Shown one piece after another: positions 14,101 through 26,038 of a DNA stretch of 64,000 bases. The notes below the pieces were generated by a model. That model saw nothing but the letters and a program-made list of their open reading frames with translations. It searched no databases and had not been told where the DNA came from. Location of the stretch: contig NW_006281103.1 in assembly GCF_000203795.2 (NCBI RefSeq), positions 1,263,929-1,327,928 of the forward strand. Reading direction: 5' to 3'. The stretch's first letter is position 1; each line of letters starts with the position of its first letter. The position numbers and the translations under genes are program-made. The stretch comes from Batrachochytrium dendrobatidis JAM81 (taxonomy: Eukaryota; Chytridiomycota; Chytridiomycetes; Rhizophydiales).

Positions 14101-16674
14101 TTGAGCTTAAGCAAAATGCAGTTTGCCGTGATGCACTTGACAATGACGTTTTATCTCTACAACGCGATCTTGAAGAAGAACAAGTCAAGGCAGCCAAAGA
14201 AGCACAAAAGTATGATGCATTGTCGATTGAGCTGAGTGAGACTTGTGAAACCGTCAAGAAATTACAAGACCACATTGTAGAACTTCAACAGGCCGAGTCT
14301 GATTTCCGCATGAATCTAGATCAGCAAACTCTGGCTCATCAGCACATGGTTAAGCAGCTGGAGTCGGATCATGCATCGGCTTTGCAATCTGCTCAGGAAA
14401 TTATTGCCGAATATTCACAGTCTATTGCCATGCTCAACAATAATTTGGTTGATTTGCAGAATGAGCGTTCAAATTTAGCCAGTCAACTTCAGCAAGAAAA
14501 ACATGATACTGAGCAAAAATCTATTGCTCATACAAGCATGGTAAATGATATCCAAGAGGAGCTAGTAAAGCAATTATCTGACAACACCATCATTTTTGCA
14601 AAGTACGACTTGCTGCTGGATAGTTTTTCAGAAAAATGCGCATCTTTCAATTTGATGGAATCAATGATGAACGAAAGAAATCTTCAAGTAGCCAGTTTGG
14701 AAGGGATCAATAGAGATCTTGAAGAGCAGCTTAAAGTGCAACACATCAACATTGGTCAACTTGAAAAAGCCACCACAGATCTTGATGCATATATGAATCA
14801 AAAAGTAGATTTTGAGCTTAAACTTGAATCTATACAAAAATCCCTTGTTGCAGCAGAATCAGAAATTTATTTGAAAGATGCTAGCCTAGATGCAGCTGGA
14901 AAAGACATTTCAAAATGGCAAGCTCGCTTTGATACTATTGATGCTCAGATGGCTATAATGCAGAAATCATTGAACGAAAAGGCTGATGATAATGCATTAC
15001 TGAGTACAAAATTAGCCAACGTGCTCTCCGAAACCGACTTGGCCAACGCGCAAACTAGTGAATTAGCCAAGCGTCTTGAAATTGTTGAAACGCAGTATGC
15101 CCAATCTGATTTGGAACTAAATGCTGCTCGTGATGCTTTAGAAAAAGCGAATCAAAAACATGCAGAAGATACTGCGGAGCAAACTAGAATCCATACAGAA
15201 GCGCAGACCAAGATTCAGTCAGATTTTAAAAATCAAATGATGCAGCTTATGGCTCAAAACAAAGAGGCTGTTATTGCCAACATTGAGCTAAGAAAGCAGG
15301 TGGATTACTTATATAATAAGATTGGAAAACTGCAGACTTCAGAACTTCATCGCACAATTTCAAAAAATTCAATAGTGATTCAAGCCACACAAGGATCTAT
15401 TGTATCTGAGAGTATTCTTCCTATGGGCGGTGTTTCTGAAATTGCAGGGACTGTTTTTCCTCAATCCGAATCTAGTTCTAGTCAAGGTAATCACATTTTA
15501 AGCTTTGTCGATGCACATGTACTTTGTATTTACATGACTATTTCCTTTACATTATTGTAATATATGTAGCAACAGTTTCTAAAGTAAAACGACGGGTGGT
15601 GGAAGGGCATCGTGGCGACATTACTCCTACAATGAAGCGTGTTCGTGGTGATGTTTTGTGTAAGCTTATGTGTTTTTAGTTTGATTGTGGCTGTACATTT
15701 GGAATAGCGGTTGCCAATTTTTGAATATTTTTCTAGCACAAGGCAGTTCACTTGGAGGATCGGTGTTGAATGACTGGACTCGCAAAGGTGCCATCAACTG
15801 CACGCCAGGATCTGTGAGGAGAGCTCGCGAGGCCAATGTTTCTATGCTAATTTCCATTTCTGGATTCAAGGAAGTCCCTCCATTCAATTCGGCATTACGA
15901 GATGTAATTTATCTTAGATTTAAATATTTTGGTGTTTCAAGACTGAATAGACATTTTCTAACCCGAGGCTTTTTTGTTGCATCTAGCGCATTGCCAAATC
16001 CACAAAAACCCTCCCAGACGCATGTTTTCTTAGTAGCTCCACAGTTATATACGATCCCCGTATTAGTGAGTTTAAAACATGTTTGTCTAAAACATAGTTT
16101 GTTTCCATATACTGGCAAATAGCGGGCAGCTAAGCTAATCTGATTTTAATTCATAGCTCATGTGATTTCTCCAAAAGGCACAAGAACGCTCAAGATTTTT
16201 GCAGCAAGCCTCATGGGAGCGTGGTTGATTTACGATCCAGCATGGATTACTGATTCTGTTTCTAATGGTGCCTGGCTTCCAGAAGACAAATATGGTCATC
16301 GGAGCCAAACAAACCCATATCTAGGTAATGGATTATGGCGTGGTGTTCTTCAAGACCAATATTTGTTGCTATGATCAATCTATCACCTCGTGTTGCTACT
16401 TTATTAACTGTGCATTTCAAATATCTGACTGGTTGTATTCACTCTAGGTAAACAATTTTTTTTGGCCCCGTCGTTCAAGAATGATCCTAAATTCAAAGAT
16501 AATCGCCAAGAGCAGATTACTTGCCTTGTGACAATGTGTTCCAAGGGCAGTTTTGTTGATCGTGCCGAGGATGCAGACATTGTGATGCGCACTGACGAGG
16601 ACACAGATGAATATCCAGTTAAATCACTCACATGGACGACGTTTATTTCTCTGATTCCATACAGTCAGAAATGA
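11121..16674 (+). CDS. Long coiled-coil protein with C-terminal tandem BRCT domains
   Basis: Exons, all phase-consistent, are 11121-11262, 11383-12830, 12960-15486, 15570-15659, 15737-15903, 15987-16065, 16157-16324 and 16448-16674, giving 1615 aa. Residues 1 to about 340 are Ser/Thr/Gln-rich and probably disordered. About 380-1290 is nearly continuous coiled coil. A basic linker (KVKRRVVEGHRGD) leads into two BRCT folds. The first runs from ISISGFKEVPPFNSALRD through TVIYDPRITHVISPKGT to a YDPAWITDSV helix carrying the typical Trp. The second begins KQFFLAPSFKNDPKF and ends at LTWTTFISLIP. Tandem BRCTs usually bind phosphoserine peptides in DNA-damage or mitotic signalling. I do not recognise an animal or yeast protein with this architecture, so the function is unassigned. 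The small exon 15987-16065 matters: without it BRCT1 loses its second strand. Confidence 0.8.
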
Positions 16675-16788
16675 CAAGTTGAAAACAATTCACAATGGCA
16701 TCCAGCCAAAATGGGTGGTGTGGTTTGGATGTAAGGCAGTGAGCATGCTCAACTAAATCAAATTTTGAGGTTGAAACAAGCCATAAAG

Positions 16789-17470
16789 TTATTTTTTGTC
16801 AAAGACAAGCTCGTCAGATTGACAGCATTTATGTTTTGTGCCATTTTTAGATGCTTGTTTGATGGTATCGTTTGAATTGATTTCCGTCTCATCAGTGATA
16901 CGAAGTGCTAGATATTAATGTTGAGTTTAAATTCTGTAAGTTTCGACTTATCGCAACCACGAACACTGAAATCCACATTTTTGATTTTACAAATATTCAG
17001 TCAACAGAACATACAGTATAAATCCGAGTTGGATTTTGCTTGCACGCCTTGCACTATATTTCTTGAAATAATGGTTCTTGCCTGCTGTGCAATCTGAATT
17101 AATTGATCAATCTTTGCAGGATCTTGTTCATCCTATCCAAATATAATCGAAACAGCTGTTTAGTATGATCAATACATTGAATTTGCTGAATTCGCTTTCA
17201 TTTGAACAAAGCCAACCTTGTTTTTAAAATATTCTAGTCGAGTAGCTTTTGCGGCATCTACATTTAGATAAAAGGTTTTGCTAGTAAGCAGGTTGAACTT
17301 TTTTAAAATGGGTTTGAAATGGATAGGCTTTGCATCACAGGATTGATTCAAAGTTATACATATCAAAAAGTAGTACCAATAATCCGTTTATTATCTCCAG
17401 AAAATGTCTTTCGCTCTGCTCGCAAAAGAGCTCTGTACGATGCTATAACATCTCTATGTCGCACTGACAT
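16789..17470 (-). CDS. MZM1: LYR-motif chaperone MZM1/LYRM7 (Rieske protein insertion, complex III)
   Basis: Mitochondrial matrix chaperone that stabilises the Rieske Fe-S protein before it enters complex III. Exons on the minus strand are 17377-17470, 17217-17257, 17015-17132 and 16789-16907, in phase, giving 123 aa. The protein opens with an LYR-type motif in ASYRALLRAERKTF. It continues AAKATRLEYFKNK and carries the family hallmark ISRNIVQGVQ. The last exon reads SLRITDETEINSNDTIK, which resembles the fungal MZM1 tail. The start ATG (17468-17470) was chosen because the ATG six bases upstream is out of frame. Every exon is short, so simple ORF scanning misses the gene. It is divergent from ATP12 with 131 bp between start codons. 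Confidence 0.85.
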
Positions 17471-17601
17471 GATTGCATAAATGCCAACTAATGGATCGAG
17501 ATTGAATTAAATTCAAATGCAATATTCACGTGACCTTGTGTAGTGAACAGCTGATTCAATTTTGAATTTCTTTCCTTGAATTCAACAATTGTCAATATTC
17601 G
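17471..17601. promoter_or_regulatory. Compact divergent promoter MZM1/ATP12
   Basis: Only 131 bp separate the start codons of two mitochondrial assembly factors, so both promoters and 5' leaders must share this segment. A CACGTGA stretch lies near 17528. I cannot name the factor that would bind it. Confidence 0.5.
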
Positions 17602-18937
17602 ATGATTGCTTCTCGATCAATCAAACGAGGTGTCAACGTATGGTTTAAAGCTACCGGAGATCAAGCCAGACTTGTATTTAAACCTTCTTTTTCAAACTTA
17701 TCCACCAGACAACTTTATGTTTTTGCACAATCGCCATGGATGGGATCTGAATACCGAAATCCATCAACGATCCAATTGACAACCCAGTTTTTTTTGATCA
17801 AAAGGTCATTCTTTGGATTGGCATCTGAACTTAAAAAACCTGCCAGTCAAGTTGAAGACATGGTTAATATTCCGAATTCTACCGATTCATCCGAGTCATC
17901 CGAGTTGACCTCTACTTCAAAGCAATTCAACCGGTTTTGGAAATCAGTATCGTTGGGTACGACGCCAGGTAAAGTCGCCTTGCATTCAAATCAATAGTCG
18001 ACTGGTTTATAAACTTTATTTTGACGTTTTGGATTCATATGGATTATAAATTTCAAGATGGATTTGTACTACTTTTGGACGGACGCATACTCAAAACACC
18101 AGATGGAAATCAAGTAGTGATTCCATTGAGTAGGCCAGCATTTGCTGCGTTAACTGCTGCAGAATGGGAAGGACAAGACAAAGTACTTAAATCGCATTCT
18201 CTTCCATTGGTAAGACAATCTTTATGTTTTGGATCCGATCAGTTGTGAATTCAAGTATCCACAAACTGCGTGAATCTAAAATTGCTTTTTTAATACCTGC
18301 TGGTTTGCATTACTTTTAGACTTCTATTATTGTTCGTGCAGTCGATACATTTAAAGATGATTCCATCAGACAGGGTGTTATTGACACCATGCTGAAATAT
18401 GTGCACACCGATTCAATATGGTAAGCCTGAATGAAAATGCGATAAATATTTGGTTAGATGATCACAGTCAGTTCTATTATACTCGTGACTGTTGTTTTCA
18501 ACTAATACCATTCCAACTGGCATTCATCTAGCTATCAGCAAAGCTACCCAAGTTCCTTGGTGGAATTGCAGAAATGCTATTGGAATCCACTCGTTGATTG
18601 GCTCAAGGAAGCGCACAATATTGACATTGTCACTACTGAAGGAATTATAAGTGTTACTCAATCAGATGCAGTCATGGACAAACTTCGCGAAATCATTCAA
18701 GGCTACGACAACATCAAACTTGCTGCATTTGAAAAGGCAGTGATGCGGAGCAAATCTTTTATTATTGGTCTGGCATTGATGGAAGGCGAAATTTCTGTAG
18801 AATTTGCTACCACTGCAGGTCGATTGGAAGTCATTCATCAGATTGAAAAATGGGGAGAAGTTGAAGATAGTCATGATACTGATCGAGAAGATCTAGCTAG
18901 ACAGCTTGGAGCATGCACATGTGCTATTTTGGAATAG
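17602..18937 (+). CDS. ATP12: ATP12, F1-ATPase assembly chaperone
   Basis: Mitochondrial chaperone that binds the F1 alpha subunit during ATP synthase assembly. Exons are 17602-17968, 18058-18209, 18320-18420 and 18532-18937, in phase, giving 341 aa. The first roughly 100 residues are Arg/Ser-rich, as in a mitochondrial presequence (MIASRSIKRGVNVWF). The ATP12 domain starts at RFWKSVSL and runs through DGRILKTPDG, PAFAALTAAEWEGQ, a SLVELQKCYWNPLVDWL stretch and the C-terminal SKSFIIGLALMEGEIS helix. Length and domain order fit the family. It is convergent with the RBM22-like gene, with 61 bp between the two stops. Confidence 0.92.
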
Positions 18938-18998
18938 TAGGCATTACCAAGTATTTGTTTTTATTATTAGCCTTTTTGTTTAAAAATAAACCTGGTTG

Positions 18999-20412
18999 TT
19001 AGGATCTAAAGGAACGTGTCGTTGTTCCCAAAATGGCTGGATTTTGTGATGGATACAATATTTGTGGACCCTGACCTGGTGGAGGTGGTGGTGTAGGAAG
19101 TTGGGTCATGGATGCTACGAGCGCCTGTGCACTAGGATAAGCTGCATCTGCCTTGGCTTCCATTCGCTCACTCTGGGCATGTGCTTGAGCATGCGATTCT
19201 ATAGACACGTCAAAAGCTTGTCAGAATAAATCAAGTTTAACAAGTACTCATCAAAATATCTGTACATACGTGGAGGAAAGTTTCGGCGCTGATTTGGCTT
19301 GTGTGATTTTATAGATGCTTCCTGTGATAAGCCTGCATCGACAGAAGCCGTGACTGTGTCAGATCCGGATGGGATTCCATGAGCAACCCGAGATTCGCTA
19401 GGCGCACCAGTATGCTTTAAACCATGTCCTTTTTCGTTTGAATTATGGTGACGATTGGCGCTAGTATATGGTTTATCATGGCTTAAAGGACACTCTTCTC
19501 CTCGTTTACAAATCCCTTTAAAAAAGAACGAACACATGACCTTTCGTTTCTGCTGTTGATGTGGATCCAAAGACTTTTTAGCCATTTTTCTCAGAATCTC
19601 CTTTGCTGCTGATTCTGCCTTGCCATGATTCACCACCTTGTCATCTCCCATCTAAGATTGAGTTGGTATACACATGAGTAAATGCATTTACAAATAGTAC
19701 GCATGAATGCAGGATGATCATGATTTATAGCAACCACATGAAAATGAAATATTCGATAGTATCAATTTACCTGCTCCTCCATTTTGCGAACGTAAACTTG
19801 AGTGTTAACATCTGTAGTTGGCATTCCGCCATGGGACTCTAAAACAGCATCACGAATCTTTGTAGGAAGAGCTATACATGTTCAAACTTAAATGAGAATC
19901 TATCCATAAAAAGTAGAGCAACAGCCATAACTCCCGAGTTCTAATAGATATAATTTTACCAAAATCCAGATCCAACAGACAGCACTGACAAACATTCTTG
20001 ATCTTGGTGCAGGTTTGGCACACCTCAGTCTTTTTCCAGCGCATTCCTTCGCCTGGTGACCACTTGAACACTGTAAATGGACGACCACAAAACTTGCATT
20101 CTTTTCCATAACTCTCTCTTAGCATACGCACATATGGATTGCTCCCAAGACAGCTCTCACACTGGTGTGGATATGCAATCAAATAAATAGGTTAAATATC
20201 TATACTAGAAGCTGCAATGTATTTTAGATTATTCAAATCCAGACAAGTCCAGACAAGACTATTAGTCAACTTACCAGAATCGGAAACTCGGAATCTTCCC
20301 AACTAATAGTCAGTTGAATTGATTGTATCAAATGAAATAAGAATCAATATTTTACATGAAAACCAACAATTTACAAATACAGTTGCACATCTAATTACCC
20401 TTGTCTGGACAT
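18999..20412 (-). CDS. RBM22/Ecm2 (Slt11)-like spliceosome protein lacking the RRM
   Basis: RBM22/Ecm2 proteins sit in the activated spliceosome and contact U6 and U2 snRNA. Exons on the minus strand are 20399-20412, 20275-20302, 19960-20161, 19771-19871, 19270-19651 and 18999-19198, in phase, giving 308 aa. The N-terminus [14 protein letters not shown] and the zinc-binding block ([41 protein letters not shown]) match RBM22 closely. A CCCH finger follows at residues 155-173 (C-x7-C-x5-C-x3-H). The C-terminus [10 protein letters not shown] and YPSQNP also matches RBM22. The RNA-recognition motif expected between finger and tail (human protein 420 aa) is absent, replaced by about 80 low-complexity residues. 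The intron at that place is only 71 nt, so it cannot hide an RRM. The first two coding exons are just 14 and 28 nt. Confidence 0.88.
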
Positions 20413-20763
20413 TGCTAGTTTTGTGATGAACAATTAAAAGTTGAATTCAAAAAATAAATCCAACTAAAAATTTGACCAATTTTACTTGATAATTTGGCCA
20501 AATAAAACATGACGCGATTCAGACTAAATTGGTGTTCATCTTCAACAGCAATGTCGCTAGTTTTATATTGTGCATTCTTGAACTCGACCGATACTTTAAT
20601 AAAAATGGATTTTTAGAGAAATTCTAAAACAAGAAAGCAAGAATGTTCATCACAGTTAATTGCAGTAGAAAAGCGTAATCAATATTGAATACTATTTAAA
20701 ACCAAAGTCGAAATACAAATTTTACATTTGATTTTCACTCGACATTTAATAAACAGTCGAGGA
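20413..20763. promoter_or_regulatory. Divergent promoter region RBM22-like/NBP35
   Basis: This 351-bp AT-rich spacer lies between two head-to-head start codons. I see no ORF, repeat copy or RNA gene in it. Confidence 0.4.
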
Positions 20764-22201
20764 ATGACGACAATTAAAGCTGAAACTCAATTGCAATCAA
20801 TTCCAAGTGATGCTCCTGAGCACTGTCCTGGTAGGTTTTGAACATGACATTCTAGCAATACTTGGAATGCATTGAGAAGCGTTCTTTACTTTTAAATTAC
20901 CAATACTATTCATAACCCATTTGTTATCAATTCTATTTTTATTAATGTCACATACTGAGTTTTTGATTGAATTTTAGGCCCTGAAAGTGAACAGGCAGGC
21001 AAAGTTGATTCCTGTGCAGGCTGTCCTAACCAATCCATCTGTGCAACAGGCCAAAAAGCTGGTCCAGATCCAGCAATTGCATTAATCAATGAACGGATGG
21101 CCAAAGTATCCAAACGGATTTTGGTGTTGAGTGGCAAGGGCGGTGTCGGGAAAAGTACTGTCACAACCAACCTTGCCTTTGCATTCTCATTTGACGAAGA
21201 TGTTCAAGTAAATCACTTTTGACCCTCGATCGTTTGTCTCTCATATCGATACTTTCTCGAGTGGTGTATCCATTTGATTGTCATGGTAACCCTATGTTTG
21301 CTCATTTTAGGTGGGTGTTATGGATCTAGATATTTGTGGACCATCAATGCCAAAAATGCTTGGCGTGGAAAAAGAACAAGTACATCAAAGCAATATTGGA
21401 TGGTCGCCCGTATATGTCAGTGATAATCTTGCAGTAATGTCAATCGGATTTATGCTTCCAGATCCAGATGAAGCAGTAATTTGGCGAGGTGCAAAGAAAA
21501 ACGGTAAATCATCCATGTGTGTTCTGTGCATGAATTTTAAACTGTAACTAGGCACTTATAAAAGGTTTAATGTGTGATCATTGCAGGACTCATTAAACAA
21601 TTCCTCAAGGATGTCAATTGGGGGACTTTAGATATTATGCTGGTAGATACACCTCCAGGTACATCAGATGAGCATCTCTCTGTAGTGCAATATCTCAAGG
21701 AATGTGGCATTGATGGCGCTGTCATTGTCACTACGCCTCAAGAAATGTCACTCCAAGATGTGCGCAAGGAAATCAATTTTTGTAAAAAAGTCGGTGTACC
21801 TATTATTGGCGTTGTTGAAAACATGTCTGGCTTTGTGTGTCCCAAATGTACAAAAACATCCGCCATTTTTTCTCCGTCAACTGGCGGTGCAGCTAAAATG
21901 GCCATGGAAATGGATATACCGTTTTTGGGATCTATTCCCATGGATCCTCGGCTAGGTATTATATGTGCCGGTATGCTAAAGTACGAGATTGGGTTTGCTA
22001 ATGCGTAATTTGCAATCAATAATAATACTAGGTCTGTCTTCTGATCATGGTCGTAGTTTTCTTGACGACTTTGCTGAATCGCCTGCAAGCAAAGCATATA
22101 TGAGCATTGTGGATAAAGTTCGAGCGTTTATTGATGATGCTTCGAATTTAAATTCTAAGCTTGATGTGCAAGCAAAACCTCAACCAACAGCAAATCCATA
22201 G
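20764..22201 (+). CDS. NBP35: NBP35/NUBP1 cytosolic Fe-S cluster scaffold ATPase
   Basis: P-loop scaffold that, with CFD1, assembles [4Fe-4S] clusters for cytosolic and nuclear proteins (CIA pathway). Exons are 20764-20830, 20978-21207, 21311-21503, 21587-21955 and 22032-22201, in phase, giving 342 aa. The N-terminal cluster motif is complete: Cys21, Cys35, Cys38 and Cys44 (C-x13-C-x2-C-x5-C), which separates NBP35 from CFD1. The deviant Walker A motif GKGGVGKST lies at residues 75-83. [10 protein letters not shown] and [10 protein letters not shown] follow. The C-terminal CPKC pair that binds the bridging cluster is present. The stop lies 100 bp from that of the convergent VIP1 gene. Confidence 0.95.
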
Positions 22202-22301
22202 ATTGAAAATAAACATTGACATGCATATTGAACTACATTTGTTTATTGCGTGCTCAGTCACTCTTGAAGCAAAAAAACAAGATTGTATTTAAATGAAATT
22301 C

Positions 22302-25300
22302 TCATGGAGTCAGAGACTTGAGAGCGTCATTTAAATCAATATGATCGCTGATCCATCTAAAAAACATTGCTGGAATTAGTACTGTATCAAACTGTCTTGT
22401 ATCTAAAATTCAAAAAAGAAATATACCTGCGAGGTGCAACAGAAAGTGAGTGTTTGCGATCCAAATGCAAGTCAATCAAGTTGGAGTCGTGTGCACCAGC
22501 ACTGAATGCAATGCGCAAAGAGTATTCTCGTTGACCGTCGCTTGTTGCCTCTGTGTTACCTCCGTGCCTCTCGTACAGCTCAAACGAAATTTGAGTCAAA
22601 TCTAAACCAATTTAAAAATGTAAAATTAAATAAACAGTCAGAATCTGATGCATCATCTACTAAATGAAATAACAATGCATTTAACCAGTCAAAAATAGGC
22701 AACATCTTACAATCAAGTTCAGGAATTTTGGCAGGAGAAGTTACTTTAGTTTTGAGACCACACAACAAAACAATGTTCAATAGACAAATAATCTTGCTCT
22801 CCTTGGTAAAGTACAAACAAGTGGATGGAGTGGGAGAAGCGCGAGCAGTATCAAGATCGCTTAAAAGATGTTTCAATAAATAAGATGCATTCTGAAACCC
22901 AATTTCAAGCTTCTCTTTGTTGTCAATGCCATATTCGTGTGGACCAATAATATCAAACAGCTCTTTGGAAAGATTATACAGCTTGCGAACTAGACTGTCC
23001 TGAGTGGAAGAGGCAAATACTCCTTGAAGAAAATCACGATTGTGAATAAGATCATACTTTAATGAATCATAAAGCTCTGATATTTTTGAGGGCTCAAATT
23101 GGGCTCGCTCAACATCAATAAAATCGTGAAAAAGCTTTTCCCATCGTTCCTACAAAAAGTAAACAAGATTCAACTCGAATGTTAAATGCCTGTAATTATT
23201 CAAGCAAACAAATCAAAGTCAAAATACAATGAGCATAAACCAAGAGATAGAGTACTTGCCACAAACAAAAACGACGAGTCGGTACAACACCAAACAGCTT
23301 GTAATTTTTCCATATTTCCATTTGTAGTGTTTTTATGCATTGTTTCACGCATTACAGCAAGTAATTCAACGATATTATGAACAAGTGAAGCCATATCGTT
23401 TGTGCCAGACAGTGGCATAATAAATTCAGGTGGTACTTGCTCGGGATTTTCTGGATTCAGAATCCGCTGCAGACGTGACTTGACTTTGTCCATTTGTTCC
23501 TTGGCAGCATTCGAGTCATCCAGCATTTCCTTGTCAATTTTGATAAAATCATCTTCAATTGAATCGACTTCCAAAAAGGACTTGCAGAAAATCTCTGCTG
23601 TAGCAGTCACTCTTTTTTCAGAACTAGAATAAACGCTCACATGATCCAATAAGCTCTTGTTGATGATGAGCAAGTCTTTGCGTAAGTTCTCTCCCAAATC
23701 GCGACTTTGATGAAGACCGCCATGTGTGAAGACACCGCCCCATTTGACAATAAGCTGTATTTTCTCTAAACTTCCGTCTGATTTACTAAAGCCAGGTTTA
23801 AGCTGAACCTTGGTGCCAATCATTGTTGCCTTGGCATCGAGAATGCGAATAAGCTGCTGAAGAGATGCTTGATCTTCCACATTTTCATCAATACCACGAC
23901 GAACACAATCAGCAACCTCAAGAAGTTGATCAGCCTTTTTAAGAACAACTTCCTCGAGTGAGCCCTTGAGGAGTTGCAAAAAGTTTTTGCTTTTGAACGT
24001 AAACTTGATTTTTTGTTTAGGGGTTCGGTCGCCATGACGAAGAACAGACAGATATGCCTTTAGACGCCATTGATTCTCCATGATTCGTTGGCGCTTGAAA
24101 ACTTCAGGCCCACGATTCAGTATCTCTTGAAGACAGGTTTCACGAATGATTCTGGCACAATTATCATAGTAATCTGTGTTTCCCTTTACAAATGACCATC
24201 CATTCACATCAATGACATAGGAACGTGAACCAGCGCGTAAAAGATCAAAACCGCATACAGTTTGGCCAAAGACTTTGCTGACTTTGGCAGCAATCTCCTT
24301 TTCTTCATCTGAAAGTGGAGTAATATAGCGCACCTCCTTTCCTTCTGCATTACGCCTGACAACACCATCGACTACAGGGGATCTAAAATAGCATTATATC
24401 AGCATATGAATAGAGATATTGAATGATACCGATTTACTCGTTGAATGGTATTACTCTGAAAACACAAGACTTACTTTCTGGTTTCAGCATGAGCGTATTT
24501 GCTGCCAATAGTGTACACTTTGACATCTTCAGCATTATCAACGCTCATAAACTCTTCATACAAATAAACGCCATCAGTACGAATGTTGCTTTCAGTCTGG
24601 CAAAACTCGCTGGACTTGTTGCCTACTTTACGAAACAGCTTTCGTACACCACCACCAGATTTAGCATCGTAGTAAATATAGACGTTGTGATCTTCACCAG
24701 AAATAGGCTTTTCGACAAATGGTTTGCGAAGCGTAGAACAAGGGAGATGTGGATTGTCAATGTCAATGCACTGGATTGTTTCACTATCCAGCATAGTGAT
24801 AGATGTACGTTTTCGGCCAAGTTCATCCAAATCAATACCAAGCGTAGCAAGATGGGTTTCAATATCTGGCCGCATCTGAGGAAGATCGTTTTGATAACCC
24901 ATAATACGACGTGGCGTTGGAACAGAAATGGCATCCAACACAGAGAGAACAAGTCGACGATCAAGCAGTAACTCTTGCATGGGCAGATTGTTGATACAAA
25001 AAGGCTGGTATCGCTGTACATAGGCAATCGCCTTGCTCAATGGAAATCCAGCAGAGAAAAAAGAGATTAGAAAGTCGCAATTTGGCCAATGTTCAATGTC
25101 TAGATTGAATTAAAAGAATACATTAAAATAAAGAGATTTCTGATTAGTACTCATGCAGACTCGACTCAAGACAAAGATGAGAATTTACAATCAATACAAG
25201 CCAATCACCTTCGTCCAAGATAACCTTGTCCTGGAACACTACAGCCTCAAAATCACCATGAGCAATAATACGATTCAAGATGTTTCTCATTGGTTTGGAT

Positions 25301-25582
25301 CGAGCTATAAACACATCAACAGAGCTGAATACACTATAATACAGAATCATTCAATATAAAACATGGATTGAATTGGTTATTCAAATACCTTTGGTGTCCA
25401 GAGCACAGATACCAATAATCCCTAAACAACAGCAAACATGGTGATTAAGAGATAAAGACTACATGAAACGACTGCATGATAATACATTTTTCAGAATTTG
25501 ATGCACACTTTGTGCCATCAGCGAGAGTGACACCAGGGCCCATAGGCAATCCCATTGAAGAAACAGAGGATCTTGCTGACAT
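22302..25582 (-). CDS. VIP1/PPIP5K (Asp1) inositol pyrophosphate kinase-phosphatase
   Basis: Bifunctional enzyme that adds a pyrophosphate to IP6 or IP7 (ATP-grasp kinase half) and carries a histidine acid-phosphatase-like half. Exons on the minus strand are 25486-25582, 25389-25421, 25209-25304, 24475-25099, 23260-24382, 22711-23149, 22427-22601 and 22302-22356, giving 880 aa, close to yeast homologues. The N-terminus reads IIGICALDTKARSKPM and VILDE, then WPNCDFLISFFSAGFPL. The kinase core has EKPISGEDHNVYIYY and CGFDLLRAGSRSYVIDVNGW. The phosphatase half starts with LSVLRHGDRTPKQK and includes KWGGVFTHGGLHQSRDLG and VSVYSSSEKRVTATAE. The intron beginning near 23259 has either a GC donor (GTG|GCAAGT) or a weak GT donor three bases upstream. 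The promoter region carries a MITE-like repeat copy. Confidence 0.95.
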
Positions 25583-25599
25583 GCGTCGTGTTCACGTAA

Positions 25600-25885
25600 A
25601 ATGATGACTTTTGCAGTCGTTGGTTTTGCTTTGAAACGAGTATTTTTACACTGATTAGAATCAACTCGACATTCAACGAGAGTTCATACAAACGGCAATT
25701 TTGAACTGCGATTGTCATCATTTGACGTAAATTGTACAATCCAAATATTAATTCAACTGTTTTCAATCAATTCTTTCCTTGCTCAGTAAATCTGGCATCC
25801 ATCATTACATGAAATCAACTGCTTATCATGTAACTTGACTCCTCAGTGTTCCATTTATGTGAATACGACTTAAAATACACGTACA
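25600..25885 (+). repeat. MITE-like repeat copy 1 (5'-truncated), upstream of VIP1
   Basis: The segment matches the 3' half of the repeat family: a tcaactgttttcaatcaa block, a section resembling cttatcatgtaacttgact, and the terminal signature GTTCCATTTATGTGAATACG at about 25848-25868. It has no ORF. It fills most of the space between the VIP1 start and the end of the molybdate transporter. Boundaries are estimates by eye. Confidence 0.55.
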
Positions 25886-26038
25886 TTTCTGTAATAAATA
25901 GGATACTGTAACGGTATGCATTGGTGCGGTTTTAAAAGTAAACTAAATATCAAAACATTTGTTTATTCAAAAAAAAGTAATGAGCACTGATTCAGTCCAA
26001 CAGTCAGATTATAAACCTGATTTTAGAAAAACATTGAA

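Noticed and set aside
15904..16122. Reading BRCT1 straight through from GCATTACGAGAT to the TAG at 16122
   Set aside because: A THVFLVAP stretch is tempting, but the frame cannot join the next exon. Splicing 15903 to 15987 and 16065 to 16157 restores TVIYDPRITHVISP, a standard BRCT strand.
24423..24971. Plus-strand 182-codon ORF
   Set aside because: Antisense shadow of the VIP1 kinase exon, which has clear family motifs on the minus strand.
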